Shown: positions 24,201 through 37,032 of the stretch, in pieces
How the letters are laid out: each line of letters begins with the position of its first letter
Numbering within the stretch: position 1 is the stretch's first letter
From: Polytrichum commune
Lineage: Eukaryota > Streptophyta > Polytrichopsida > Polytrichales > Polytrichaceae
Direction: 5' to 3'
Length of the DNA: 64,000 bases
Assembly (NCBI GenBank): GCA_950295325.1
Contig: OX485804.1
Coordinates: 36,878,429-36,942,428, forward strand
Translations under genes and position numbers: made by a program
The notes under the pieces: generated by a model
What the model saw: the letters and a program-made list of their open reading frames with translations, nothing else
What the model was told of the DNA's origin: nothing
Database searches by the model: none

Positions 24201-25497
24201 TCATGGCTCTTTTTAACACAAAAGGAGCCATTTTAACTAGTGTCTAAAACTTGGTCTAGTCGGTCCAAAAAATGTTGTTTGGGTCGTGTTATGAGTGTGA
24301 TGCCCCCTTAGACACAACCCCCCTCCTATTGTTGGCCTTGTCAAATTTCTTGGGTCCACCCTAGATTTTATGACAGATTAATTTTGATGGCTCCTCACAC
24401 AAATATATTCTTGTATGCAAACAATAATCTCATTTTTAGTAATTACCAAATTCTTTTTCTGACATGGTAATGTTTGGTATGTAGTAATTTTTTGTGGTAA
24501 ATTTTAGAAAATGAATACATTAATTTACAACCAAAACTTAGACATAGGTAGTGCCTTACCCACCTACAAGATGAAGCCAAGGGGTATTGGATCAAGGTTC
24601 CCTGGACCTTCCTAGCCCTACTCCATCACCTTGGCCACTAACTTATTACACCTCACATGTGCAAAGAGAGGGCTTTGAAGCTCTCTATATGGGAAGGCCG
24701 GTTTTAACTTGTATTGTAAGAATGTAGAAAGTAAAATACCCCTCCTCCATCCAACACAAAAAATTGTCCCTTATAGATTTTTAACAGATTCATCTCAAAT
24801 GGCTTGGACTAGACTAATTTGGGGTCTTTGAACCTAAATCCGGTGTCTAAATTACTTAAAATAATAAACTACAGCTTGTTTACTATTTTAGGGTTTTCTT
24901 TTGTTGGATGAATGCAAGACAATTATATGCGGTAATTTCATTTCTCCCTCTCATATTGGTAATTACCTAGGAAGGTGGCTTACGTCTAGATCTAGACTAG
25001 ATCTACAAGATCTCTAAAATTAAAATAAAGATAGAACATTCCTTCACGGACATTCAATAATAAACATGGAATCTAGTGTGTAAGCTTTAATGAGTAGCCA
25101 CAAATATAACAGTTGGAAGAGGGGACATATATAGACAACTATACGAAGGTCTCTAAATTAAACAAAGTAAGAACATAAGTTCCTTTATATTGTATATTCA
25201 AAAATGTGCATGGAATCTATGACTAATAAGTAGCCAAAAATATAACAAAAACTTCACGGACCTTACGCATGGCCAACAAAATAACAAGACAACACCATGA
25301 CCCACAAGAATGTGATTATAATTTACAAGATTAATAGCACAAATTTAGTGATGGCCCGTATGACAAAATGACTCGATGACGGTCTAAAATGAATATGGTC
25401 CGGACAACACAAATGACCATTATGTTCATTCCAAGTATACAAAAGAGCCATGATCTGTACTAATGTGGACATGGACGTGACCTCATAAAATTTAGTA
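24201..25497. other. Unassigned intergenic DNA
   Basis: AT-rich, stops in all frames, no recognisable gene or bounded repeat. Confidence 0.45.
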
Positions 25498-25820
25498 CCA
25501 AGGATATTCACCCGTCATTCCCCGAGCCGCTTAGTATTATTTTTGAGGTCTCTAAATTCTTACATTGCTACTGGCTAGCCGAAATCACATACAAGCATTG
25601 GTTGGAGGGCTGCCTAGCTTTAGTCTTTTCGTAATGTCTGCACTTGGAGGCCATTAACAAACACTTGCATCACCGAAAACTTGAATGGGACAGTTGCAAT
25701 CGCCCAAAGGGAGCACGCTTGGGTTGAGCTAAGGTAGACATGCCTAATTTGGGTACTCTTTTTTTTGGACACCTGTATTTTAGTGGTATGTGGTTTCGTG
25801 TGGCTCCAAGAACACATACC
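25498..25820. repeat. ~320-bp repeat, copy 1 (second copy 31314-31635)
   Basis: Highly similar to 31314-31635 in the same orientation, from AAGGATATT to CTCCAAGAACACATACC, with shared TACTGGCTAGCCGAAATCAC and CACCGAAAACTTGAATGGGA. It abuts the LRR-bearing duplicated segment that starts at about 25824. Confidence 0.8.
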
Positions 25821-26172
25821 TATGTTTATAGGGAATAACATTGGGATGAACAATAATTACTGTGCATAGTGCCGGGAGTACAACTCCACCCAAATTTCCA
25901 AGTTCAGCTTGAATGTGTGAATATATAGAGAATATTCTCAATTTTTTCGAGGGCCCACATAATATATTTGACAAATTCCAAGGTCATGGAACCAAGCTAC
26001 ATGGATGAATAATGTTCAACTTGCTAAGTATTCACCCAATACAAGACCTGAAATCTAGAAATGCCCTCAGGAGAGGGAGTTCTTTCTGTATATTGTATGT
26101 ACGTGTAGTCGAATTTTGTCTGATGATTATTTCAATATTGGTCCAATGATGGATGATAGTAATAATTACTAA

Positions 26173-26173
<1 letters not shown>

Positions 26174-26217
<44 letters not shown>

Positions 26218-26220
26218 GCA
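26174..26220. repeat. (TA)n(CA)n microsatellite
   Basis: About 12 TA units followed by 9-10 CA units. Minus-strand frames rich in Tyr-Ile and Val-Cys here are artefacts. Confidence 0.97.
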
Positions 26221-26994
26221 CATAGTTGTAAACAACTTTGTGTGACATCTGACACGATCGGGACCAACATGGAAAAATATTGTAGACGTCGTGAATGCTC
26301 CTAAGAGATAGAATGTATTGTGTAAGTTCTGAGTTGAATGCAACCATGAGTGAACACACACATGTAAGCTCAATTTTTTGGCTATAGCATAGCTTGTAGG
26401 TTCAATTTCAAAAATTAGTGAGAATTAGCAAGCAATAGGCAGTCAAGAATTCATCTTGAGTAGGTTCAAGAGGCTATAACCGCTTCAAGATGGTTGTCGT
26501 AACCACCTTCCCCTCCTCCCTCTGATAATGAGGAGGTCGGCCATTGAAGGCTTAGGCTAGTTTCATTTTATAGAATCGGCCATAGTCTCAAAATAAAAGC
26601 AATAAGTTTTGCGAAAGATTGAACACTTAGGAATTGAGGTTGAACTCCTAGCCTTAGGCAAGGTTCAAGCAAGATGCTTGTAGAGGTAGAATTAGTTGAA
26701 AGAGCGGAGTGATTTGGACTCTAACTCATCTTGAAAACTTTGACATTGAGAGTAAAAGTTTGTCAAAGTGCAATTGACTTTGAAGTGGAAGTTTGATTGT
26801 TGATCATGTCTTTTTGAATGAAGGTAATGTCTTGTGTGATCTTTGTCAATGGCCATGAGCGTTGAAATAGACAAATCCACCGCCAAAAGGGTGAGGAAGA
26901 TAAATGGTAAAGTTTGAAAGCCAGTGGGGATTTCTACCAGACTATGGCCATAGATGTTTTCACTCGATTGGAAAGAACTTAATTTATGGCCATG

Positions 26995-28478
26995 TTCAAG
27001 CTTGACAACATTACCCAAGAGACTTGGGAAACCTCACTTCCTTAACCACGTTTGATTTATCAAGTTGTTCACGCTTCACAACATTACCCGAGAGACTTAG
27101 GAAACCTCACTACTTTGAACACGCTTGATTTGTCAAGTTGTTCACGCTTCATAACATTACCCGAGAGACTTGGAAGCCTCACTTCTTTGATGAAGCTTAA
27201 TTTGTCAAGTTGTTCACACTTCACAACATTACCCGAGAGACTTGGAAACCTTAGTTCTTTGACCATGCTTGATTTATGAAGTTGTCCACACCTCACAACA
27301 TTTCCCAAGAGACTTTGAAACCTCACTTCTTTGGTGGAGCTTAATTTGCGGCGATGTTCAAGCTTGACAACATTTCCCAAGAGACTTGGGTTACCTCACT
27401 TCTTTGACCACGCTTGATTTATCAAGTTGTTTACGCTATATAACATTACCCAAGACACTTGGAAACCTCCCTTCTTTGCCTAGGCTTGATTTATCAAGTT
27501 GTTCACGCTTCATAACATTACCCAAGAGACTTGGGAAACCTCACTTCTTTGACCACGCTTGATTTATCAAGTTGTTCACGCCTCATAACATTACCCAAGA
27601 GACTTGGGAAACCTCACTTCTTTGAACACGTTTGATTTATCAAGTTGTTCACGTTTCACAACATTACCCGAGAGTCTTAGGAAACCTCACTACTTTGAAC
27701 ACGCTTGATTTGTCAAGTTGTTCACGTTTCACAACATTACCCGAGAGACTTGGAAACCTTAGTTCTTCAACCATGCTTGATTTATGAAGTTGTCTACACT
27801 TTACAACATTACCCAAGAGACTTCGAAACCTCACTTCTTTGACGGAACTTAATTTGCGGCAATGTTCAAGCTTGAGAACATTTCCCAAGAGACTTGGAAA
27901 CCTTAGTTCTTTGATGGAGCTTAATTTGCGACGATATTCAAGCTTGACAACATTTCCCAAGAGACTTGGGTTACCTCACTTCTTTGACCACGCTTGATTT
28001 ATCAAGTTGTTTATGCTATATAACATTACCCAAGACACTTGGAAACCTCCCTTCTTTGCCTAGGCTTGATTTATCAACTTGTTCACGCTTCATAACATTA
28101 TCCAAGAGACTTGGGAAACCTCACTTGTTTGACAAAGCCTAATTTGTCAACATGTTGGAGCTTGACAACATCACCCAAGAGACTTGGGAAACCTCACTTC
28201 TTTGACCACGCCTTATTTATGACGTTGTTCACGCTTCACAACATTACCCAAGACACTTGGAATACCTTACTTCTTTAACCACACTTGATTTATCACGTTG
28301 TTCACGCTATATAATATTACCCAAGGCGCTTGGAAACCTCACTTGTTTGACAAATCCTAATTTGTCGGCATGTTGGAGCTTGACAACATTACCAGAGGGA
28401 CTTGAAAAACTCACATCCTTAACCGCGCTTGATTTGTCAAGATGTTCAAACTTGACAACATTACCCGAAGAATAATAA
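26995..28478 (+). pseudogene. Broken LRR array A (NLR-derived)
   Basis: About 20 units of 72 bp, each carrying a variant of ACAACATTACCCAAGAGACT followed by TGGAAACCTCACTTCTTTGA. Translated units match the receptor's LRRs (SLTTLDLSRCSNLTTLPEE). Frames are repeatedly broken; the longest clean stretches are 27052-27279 and 28257-28475. The last ends LPEE followed by tandem TAA stops, as does array B, so this is the 3' end of an LRR gene lineage. No NB-ARC or kinase sequence precedes it. It is probably a decayed paralogue of the gene at 49141. Confidence 0.85.
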
Positions 28479-29035
28479 GGGTTAACTAGGTCGGTTAACT
28501 AGTGGACCCTTACATAGCTTGGTCTTTGTGGGCAACGTGTGGATGAAGCAACTAATCTCCTCCCAACCATAAAGACTTTTATTCAATTTTTGAATAGTGG
28601 AGCATTGGCTACAACCATTGGAGTGATGAAGCCACCAATGAATGACTATACAAGATTCATCCAAATGCATACACAGTCATCCACAAGTTGGCAATTTCAT
28701 TAATTTAAAATGAATCTTAGGGATATTTCTGGCTACTTCATCCACAAAACACAGAAGAATTGTGGAATAATATATATATATTCTCTTTTTTTAACCGCAA
28801 ATCATTGGCGCCCAGACTTGAGTTGATGAGCCATCATCCTCATCCTTGTCCTCCTGCTTATCGTTTTTTTGCCAACGGTGTCTATCTGCAACATTCATTC
28901 CGCAAGTAGTCGTTCGTTCATTTGTTCAGTCGGCACTCTTGCATCATTCTCATGGCATTGCTTCTCATCTCTCAATTCCAAAACGTTGTTTGGTGTGGAA
29001 AGTAATAAGTTTGGTATGTTAGCGGGAGGTTGCAT

Positions 29036-30267
29036 CAAACAAACTCAATGAAACACTCAAGAAAGACTTGAAAGATGATTTTTGCATCATCTAGATGTCC
29101 GAGATAAGTTTTATTAAGAAAAAAATGGTCATTTCACTTTAATTCTGGTTTAGAATGACAATTAGATTATGTCTGAGGGATAAATATTTTAAAATCTCCC
29201 TATGTCAGTACATGCAATTGTGACAGAATTTCACCTTACTCTAATTACCCGGACAATACTCTGGTAATGAGTTTGTTTTAATTGAACCAAGTGTGGTGCA
29301 CAAACATAGGCACAACCATAGTAAAATTGTCTTGCATAAAGTATCCCATTTTTGTCTCTTTACCAAAGCAAAGGGCACTTTGGTGTAGTCAATGATCTTG
29401 AATTCGTTAATTCCATTTTAGTGTGACTTAAAAATATTGTGTTGTCATCCTTTCATGATTCTTTGTCCTCTTTGATGAAATAAAATATTAATTATATAGT
29501 TTGACAATGGTCTTTTTACCCGATTTGGACAAAACAAACCATTGTATCCATAAATCGCGGCAATAGGTCAACCCATAACCAAGTTAATCGAACATGATTG
29601 AGTTCTTTAATGTGCCTTATTAGATTTGGGATTCAACTTATAGGTCCATCGACTTGGTCACAATCCATTGAAACATTTCTTCCATTTATTATGCTATCGG
29701 GTCAATGGTCTTGTATATTGGGATGTCATGTATTCAAGTCATCAAACTAGCATGACTTTCTAGAAATCTCCCTAGCCTTAACTAGGAATTAGATACTTAC
29801 CATTGGCAAGTCCATAAGTTGTTTGGTCTCCCCAACCGTTGCTCCTTCAAACTTCACCTGAACAGTTCGCAACCAATGGCCCCAACTATTGTCCTTTCAT
29901 CACATGTCAAAGGTTAGAAAAATTACCTAGACACGCGTTGAACGATAAAGACTATAGCCTTGTCAATTTTCTAAATTTTTAACCAAATATCTTAAATGTA
30001 GGCTAATTCATTGAGCATTCAAACCACCAAGATAATGAAAAACAAATCATTTATGGCTTGCACTAAATTACATTCATGCATGTTATGGGGACAAATGGTA
30101 AAAAATTCTTTCGACACATATTTATTGAAAATTCCAGTTCATTTTCCTCTCATCTTTTATAGCGAAGATCACGACCTTATACTAATTCAAATGTACTGTC
30201 ATGACATCAGATAAGACTACCCTCGGTCCTAAGGCCTAAGTACCTTTATAAATCCATATTCAAAAGC
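29036..30267. other. Unassigned intergenic DNA
   Basis: AT-rich, no domain-like frame or bounded repeat seen. Confidence 0.45.
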
Positions 30268-30486
30268 TAAGTGATGATGACCCTCATTACCGGTCACCTT
30301 CATTAAGTGTGACATCTTATTATTCACCAAATTTGGTAAGAAAGTAGGAAATCAAAATAAACCGGCACCCCACATAGAAGTACCCCTTCATTAAATGGGT
30401 GACATCACCCATTTTTAAGGATGATGTCACCCGTTTCTCACCCACATAAAAAATGGATTGGCACCGACACATGGAACTTGGCCCTT

Positions 30487-31015
30487 AGGGCTGATTCTCT
30501 TTTAAGGTACAAAGAATTCACACCTACATGGTATTAGCTCCAAAGCGAGGTGGATAGGGACGTGGCCTCATATAAGGTAGAGGGTGCTTAAACCAACACT
30601 TCAAGCTATTGCACATACATATGGCTATGTGTTTGATGAAAAAAACCTAATATTCATATTAGCCTTTGGACTAAACATAGGTATCAAGAAAAACAATATT
30701 ATTAGCCTCAATTGAATATTTGATGAAAATTCAAAGTCAAAACCATTAGCTTCCTTAAACCAATCCATAGGCTTTGCGTATGACGACCTTGCATATGATG
30801 AGGACCCCCACCTTTATTGCCTAGAATAAACACAATTTTGCCTAGAACCAACACAACATAGTTGGGGACCCAAACTAAATCAAAGCTCAAGTAGTAATGT
30901 TAAGCAAAGCCACATGGCCACCTCCACAATCCCACCCGGTTCGCTTGCAAAACCATCACCTTGCGTCACGGGAACCAACCCCCTTGCATCCCGGGAACTG
31001 ACCCCTTTGTGCTTT
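30487..31015. repeat. Retroelement-like insert in the left arm
   Basis: Absent from the equivalent point of the right arm (between CTTGGCCCTA and ACTCCCTTGGCTTTGTG). It contains TTTTAAGGTACAAAGAATTC and TACATGGTATTAGCTCC as at 24140-24177. The boundaries are approximate. Confidence 0.5.
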
Positions 31016-31313
31016 GTGGACCTACCTCCTTGGCTTTGTGAATAAATTGGCTAGAAAAGGCATTGACAAGCCACCCTAATCCCACCTTAAACCAACCCCA
31101 TATAGAGTAGAGCCCATTACCCACCCTGCATGGAGATAGTGAAGGCCACTATGAGGTGGCATCACTAATGACACTTAGAACCGTCACTCTGTGGGCCCGG
31201 ACACTCCTACATCACTGGAAACGATTCAAGATAATAAAGTGTTGACAATTGGGAGGCGTTTACAAGTGTTGGTTTTGGGTGGGGTGTTGGGTTTAGCACC
31301 CTCTACCTTAGTA

Positions 31314-31900
31314 GCAAGGATATTATCCCGTCATTCCCCGAGCCACTTAGCATTATTTTTGAGGTCTCCGAACTCTAACATTGGTACTGGCTAGCCGAAA
31401 TCACATACAAGCATTGGCTGAGGGGCTGCCTAGCTCTAGTCTTTTAGTAATGTCTGCACTTGGTGGCCATTAGCAAACACTTGCATCACCGAAAACTTGA
31501 ATGGGACGGTGGCAATCGCCCAAAGGGAGCACGCTTGGGTTGACCTAAGGTAGCATGCTTAATTCGGTTACTTTTTTTTTTGGACACCTGCATTTTAGTG
31601 GTATGTGGTTTCGTGTGGCTCCAAGAACACATACCAAAAAGACATGTTTGTAAAAGAGATTGGATTATGTGTTGGAAATATGATAATCGTTCTAGACTCG
31701 TATAGTCAATTTAACTAGGGGGACTTAAATGACCATATAAATGAACTTGAGAATGTTAAGTTCATGAATGATATATATTCAGATGAGCTCAAAGAGATAT
31801 GAGCAAAGTGGTTGCGGCCTCAAATTGGATTTGCTAACCAACCTGTATTGATTGTGTGTTTCATATCTTAGGAGAAGCGGGCTACTCGTACGAGTAACCG
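31314..31900. repeat. ~320-bp repeat copy 2 plus dispersed-repeat tail
   Basis: 31314-31635 matches 25498-25820. 31640-31885 matches the tail of the family at 23760-24020 (TTTCATATCTTAGGAGAAGC). Joining both here suggests that the copy at 25498 is a truncated version of a longer element. Confidence 0.7.
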
Positions 31901-32206
31901 TTTAACACCCCTCTACTTTTGCGGCAACTTGGGTTTTAGGAAATACCCTATGTGAATGTGTGCAAAGCAAAGCCTACAATTTTTTGGCGGGCGGCGGCAT
32001 TTTGGATAATTTATTGACTAAGTGTGAGTAGCCAATAGGTAATAACCCATATAAAACCAACACCCCGCCCAAAACCAACACCTATAAACGCCTCCCAATC
32101 GCCAACACTCTATTGTCTTGAACTCCATGATGTAGGCATGTCCGGGTCCACGGAGTGATGGTTTTAGGTGCCATTAGTGGCGCCACCTCATACCGGCCTC
32201 CACTAC

Positions 32207-33231
32207 GGCGGACATTAAGTTCGCCCCTACGAACTATGGGGGTGTCAGATCCGGGCGGGGGCAGCCTCCAAGGGAATTTTTGAACCCGACCGAAAACTGC
32301 TGCCCGCCCCGCCCAACTTCGAAAAAAATGTTGCCCTAGCATTCTTGAAAGCCATTTGCCTACAAATCCCATATTGAGTGCACTTCGCCTTCAAGGTCTA
32401 AAATCCAATATATATGTGCACTTCCTATTAGTAAATAAGCAATTCATTGGGATTTCATTCTGGAAATGAAACCATCAATGAAGCACGTAATTAACTTGGA
32501 GGTCAAATAAAATTACAAAATCCTCATTAACATTGAGGTTATAATTTTTATGACTTACCATTTGAAATTGTCTTTGTCATTCTAAAATGACATTTAAATT
32601 TAGTGTGCTGATTTAGTATGTATATTTTATAATATTTTAGTAACGCCGTCTACTTTCACAAGTATTCATACACATTCAAACCAATTAAGTGTGATTTAAT
32701 GTCATTAAGTCTAATTGATTCTGGTAATTAATTAATTACAGTAATTAAATTAAATAATTAAATGTGTATGAATACTTGTGAAAGTAGGCGGCATTACTAA
32801 AATATTATAAAATATACATACTAAATCAGCACACTAAATTTAAATGTCATTTTAGAATAACAAAGACAATTTCAAATGGTAAGTCATAAAAATTATAACC
32901 TCAATGTTAATGAGGATTTTGTAATTTTATTTGACCTCCAAGTTAATTACGTGCTTCATTGATGGTTTCATTTCCGGAATGAAATCCCAATGAATTGCTT
33001 ATTTACTAATAGGCAGTGCACATATATATTGGATTTTAGACCTCGAAGGCGAAGTGCACTCAATATGGGATTTGTAGGCAAACGGCCTTCAAGAATGCTA
33101 GGGCAACATTTTTTTCGAAGTTGGGTGGGGCGGGCAGCAGTTTTCGGTCGGGTTCAAAAAATTCCCTGGAGGCTGCCCCCCGCCCGGATCTGACACCCCC
33201 ATAGTTCGTAGGGGCGAACTTAATGCCCGCC
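32207..33231. mobile_element. Long foldback element FB2 (1025 bp), 9-bp direct repeat flanks
   Basis: Inverted arms are about 32207-32675 and 32763-33231 around an ~87-bp loop. Ends are GGCGGACATTAAGTTCGCCC on the left and the complement of GGCGGGCATTAAGTTCGCCC on the right. CTCCACTAC flanks at 32198-32206 and 33232-33240, with three more CTCCACTAC copies to the right, so insertion was into a 9-bp tandem array and the duplication call is slightly weaker. Inner arms match FB1 and FB3. No coding frame. Confidence 0.9.
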
Positions 33232-33267
33232 CTCCACTACCTCCACTACCTCCACTACCTCCACTAC
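33232..33267. repeat. (CTCCACTAC)4 minisatellite
   Basis: Four exact tandem 9-mers directly right of FB2, with a fifth copy left of FB2 at 32198-32206. Confidence 0.95.
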
Positions 33268-33612
33268 CTCCATGTAGGGTGGGTAATGGGTTCCATTCTA
33301 TATTGGGCCGGTTTCAAGATGGGTTTAGGGTGGCTTGTCAATGCCTATTCTAGCCATTCTATTCACATGGGGGAACGGTTCAAGCCCACAAAGCCAAGGG
33401 AGTTAGGGCCAAGTTCCATGTACTGGTCCCGGTCCGTTTTTCCGATGGGTGAGAAACGGGTGACATCATCCAAAAAATGGGTGATGTCACCCATTTTATG
33501 GAGGGGTACTTCTATGTGGGGTGCCGGTTTATTCCGATTTCCTACTTTCTAACTAAATTTGGTGAGTGATAAGACATGACACTTTATGAAGGTCACCGGC
33601 AATGAAGGTCAT

Positions 33613-35231
33613 CTAGATTCTAAAAACATCATAAAATACACGGTTCCCTAGGAGTACTCCTCAAAAGAAGGGATTAGAAGAACAAAGTGGCCTTTAGTAT
33701 CCAAGGGTGTACCCTAGGTGACCGGCCGATCCGGTCACCATAGCTCTCTAACCGGCACATGTCCTTCACGTTACGGTTAGGACCGCCGGTCCTTTGGCAC
33801 CCGTTCTTCCACAACACAAAACGTGGGACACCCATCCATGGGGGGTACCGGTCCTTGGGTGAGAGGGATGGGCACATGGCACCACTATGGAATACAATAT
33901 GCACGGTTGCTTGGCTTTCGCGGCATGGTGCTCGCGGTCGCAGCCTCGCTCTTGCCGTCGTAGCCTCGCTCTCGTTGTTGTACCCTTGCACCCGCGGTTG
34001 GTGAGTACGCCCGTCATCGTTGACGGGTGGCTACCGGAGCAACCGGTTGTACTTGGGCGTCATTGACATCGCCCGGGCAACCAAGCCTGCCCGAGGAAAA
34101 TGCAAGGGTAATGACGTCCCCTCCCCAAAGAGACATGGAGGAACTCATGCTCATGATGTGAGTGTCATTTTAAATTGCATCACAAACAAAAACTCATGAT
34201 GTGAGTTCCATTTTACATCTCATGACACACAAAAACTCATTGACCTAATCAAACTCAAGGGCCAAAAACGTTTTAAACTCAGTAGTTGTACTAAAATCTA
34301 AACCCACACACCAATTATGTGATATTTCATGATGTGAGTGTCACTTTACATCTATGTGTTCCACACATTCACTCTATATGAGCACTTCAAGCTTTGGGTC
34401 TTATGATCTATTCTAAAATACGTAAAAGTAAATTATATATACAACATAGTTGTAGTTGGTGGGTGTGAGGGCCTTGTCCCATCATTCTAAGAACATGAGC
34501 AAAGGGGTCAGCTTAGATCACAAGCGGACTTCATTTAATGTTTTCATATTTCATATGCAAGGGTGCAACATATTGGGATGGCACGAGTTACAACTAGTTT
34601 CTTGCAATACATAAGAGTTCCAATTTTTTTTTTTGAAACCATGACTTCATATTAATCAAAATCATGACATAAGTGGGGAATGGTTCTCTTATTATATAAG
34701 AGTTGATATTGTCCCCCCTCTATGTTGCATTTTGAAGGGGTTGGGAGAGTTTAAAATGGAAATAACATCTCTAATTTGCAAATAACGATAATGTGTGCAT
34801 ACCTACTTTGTAAAATCTCACCTTGGCAATCCTAAAACATGGTTAGAGCACTAGACAATGTTGGGACATGTTGTCAATACCAACATCTCCAATTGTATGT
34901 TGAAGGTTGAATTTGAACCAAAGAGCAGTCATTCACATGTTCCCATGATCCATCCTCGCAAAATAGAAGTTGGCTTCTCCCCTTCAAATATGCAACATAT
35001 GGAGTGTATGAGATCTTCACCCCTACATAAAGGAATCAACCATCAATAATTTGTAATCTTTGACCAAATAGAATTTTAGCTCCATTTTTCTATGCAAAAG
35101 CTCGTGTTTTGCAAGTTCATAAAAGGATGAGTTTTCATGTAGGCCCCTTGCCTGCCATATTCTAGTATTAATAAGGACAAACCCGCCCAAATGTAGAGGG
35201 AATCTAGTGGGTAGGGTTCGCATGTGCCAAC
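33613..35231. other. Unassigned; GC-rich block with ~20-bp minisatellite at 33.93 kb
   Basis: 33720-34090 is GC-rich. About three 20-bp units (GTCGYAGCCTCGCTCTYGYY type) lie at 33925-33990, next to GGAATACAATATGCACGG. The same pairing occurs inverted at 38810-38925. 34140-34400 has ACTCATGATGTGAGT-like short repeats. No gene seen. Confidence 0.5.
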
Positions 35232-35233
35232 TA

Positions 35234-35603
35234 CACTAAACATGATATTCAGTGTCATATGATACTTAATGTCACTATGGTAACTTTTTGGATGGCACTT
35301 CTTGTGAATAAGTCAACAAATATTGTCATTGATGATGGATGAGTTCATCCATTGTTCATAGCCCTACCTTCTCTTGTTAGTCATTTGTGATGAAATATTG
35401 TCATGGATGACTCAAATTTGGATGAAAAATCACTTGGTTAGTGACGGTAATTACAACACTGTAAATCTTTAATCTCCCAAAAATATTACAAGGAATGACA
35501 AATAATGTTAACTTAACATCTAGTGTTGGTGACACTACCATAGTTTACAATTGGTATTGAGCAAGACAATTAACATTGGTGGCACTAAATATCATATTTA
35601 GTG
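35234..35603. mobile_element. TA-flanked miniature inverted-repeat element
   Basis: Ends are CACTAAACATGATATTCAGT and the complement of ACTAAATATGATATTTAGTG, flanked by TA (35232-35233 and 35604-35605). 370 bp, non-coding, same design as 3336-3673. Confidence 0.7.
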
Positions 35604-35605
35604 TA

Positions 35606-36696
35606 GCTACTCCCAACTTATGAATTTAGGCCCATTAGTAACCTCCTCCATGCTAAAATTGGGTCTTCAATCCTTTGGTGTCCGAAACGTGTAAGTTAAA
35701 GATTTTTTAGTGGATGCATGGAAATTTAGCGGCATGTGTCCATGGCCCCCCACATTCTAGCGGACTGCCATAATGTGTTTGGATGACGGCTTATGCTTAA
35801 CTACATACAAACCCCTCCAACCCAATATTTTCTAAAATCTAATGGATGAGCAGCCTACATGGAAACTCACCATAAGCTTAATGGTCCCACACCTTGAAGT
35901 GCTTTGTGTAGAGCGAGCATGTAGAATATGTATAGGGTCTACTCTCTTGGTGATTGGTATTCCCAATTTAACAATATGGCTCAAGATTGCTATTTGATGT
36001 GTTACCATGAGCCTTTCTTAAAATGGCCACTTCGCACTTTATGCAAGCATTTCACTATTGCGGTTGCGTAACCAATTGTTGAATGACCCATTGTAATGTT
36101 AGGTAGATGAGTCTTTAAATTGTTATTTTTTCCAACTACCCTACTTCTTGTAAGATATGAAACACACTATGAGACTTGAGCTCAAGATGGTTAGACCCTA
36201 AATTGAGGTTTTAGCAACTCTCCTTATGATTTGTGGAGCTCGTATGAATATCTTCATGCAATGTCAAAGCAAAGATTCTTGTGCTCATTAAAGGATCATA
36301 TAGAATCTCCGACCGTGTTGACTATTAAATCTAGAATAATTAAGTGATTTGAACACGAGTCCAATATATTGTAAAAACATATCTTAATCACATCTACTAT
36401 CTTTCATCACATGAGAATGATGGAGCAGGTTCTATGGCCTCTCAAATGTGCAGTGAGACTAGGACCACATCACAATCACCATTGCGAAGACCATTGTTTT
36501 CATGGATTGGAGTAGAAGTATGTGGGCCTATTGCATGCACTTCCAAATCCACATATAATTTTAGCCATTGCATGGGGCCGACAATACTGATTCTTACTTT
36601 GTAGACAGCACACCAAACCACGTGCTACTCAAATATAGGCATCTAATAACCAAATATAACCAGAGATTGGTTGTCTACACTTTACATCAAATAATA
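35606..36696. other. Unassigned intergenic DNA
   Basis: AT-rich with stops in all frames. Nothing recognised. Confidence 0.45.
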
Positions 36697-37032
36697 GAGT
36701 TATCCTTTAATTCAACATGACTTTTGGTAGGGAGTTGGTTGTTTTGCTTACAAAACCTTCCATGTTTGGTAAGTTTTTGGTGCATGCATGGAGGTGGTGT
36801 GGAGGTTTGAACAAAGAACATTATATATTGGTTCATGGAGGGTCAAACTCATTTTAGCACCTCTTGGCATGCCAAAATGAGTTTGACCCTCCATGAACCA
36901 ATATATAATGTTCTTTGTTCAAACCTCCACACCACCTCCACGCATGCACCAAAAACTTACCAAACATGGAAGGTTTTGTAAGTAAAACAACCAACTCCCT
37001 ACCAAAAGTCATGTTGAATTAAAAGATAACTC
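36697..37032. repeat. Near-perfect 162-bp hairpin
   Basis: Arms 36697-36858 and 36871-37032 are inverted repeats differing at four positions (about 97.5% identity), with a 12-nt loop. Outside the arms similarity stops abruptly. No clear target duplication. A transcript from either strand would fold into a long double-stranded stem. It could be a young foldback MITE or a hairpin-RNA/proto-miRNA locus. Confidence 0.95.

Larger units (their letters stand above)
25824..29035 (+). repeat. Segmental duplication copy A (partner 42590-44482)
   Basis: The left block 25824-26165 matches 42590-42940 (AATAACATTGGGATGAACAA; TTCGAGGGCCCACATAA). The middle is the LRR array. The right block 28476-29035 matches 43928-44482 (GTGGACCCTTACATAGCTTG; CATTGGCGCCCA). 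Copy A has about 760 bp extra at 26166-26925 (microsatellite plus unassigned DNA) and a longer LRR array. Same orientation, about 16.8 kb apart. Confidence 0.85.
30268..33612. mobile_element. Large nested inverted repeat (~3.3 kb) holding FB2
   Basis: Left-arm blocks at 30268-30486 and 31020-31290 are found inverted at 33400-33612 and 32045-32205 plus 33268-33395. Markers are AAGAAAGTAGGAAATC, GGGTGACATCACCCATTT, CATGGAACTTGGCCC and AGGCATTGACAAGCCACCCT. The left arm is interrupted at about 30487-31015 by retroelement-like DNA; the right arm is interrupted by FB2. The loop is about 31290-32040. Whether it was one foldback transposon or an inverted duplication is unclear; no target duplication was found. 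Confidence 0.7.

Noticed and set aside
26032-26373. Open frames with Val-Cys and Tyr-Ile runs
   Set aside because: Produced by the (TA)n(CA)n microsatellite.
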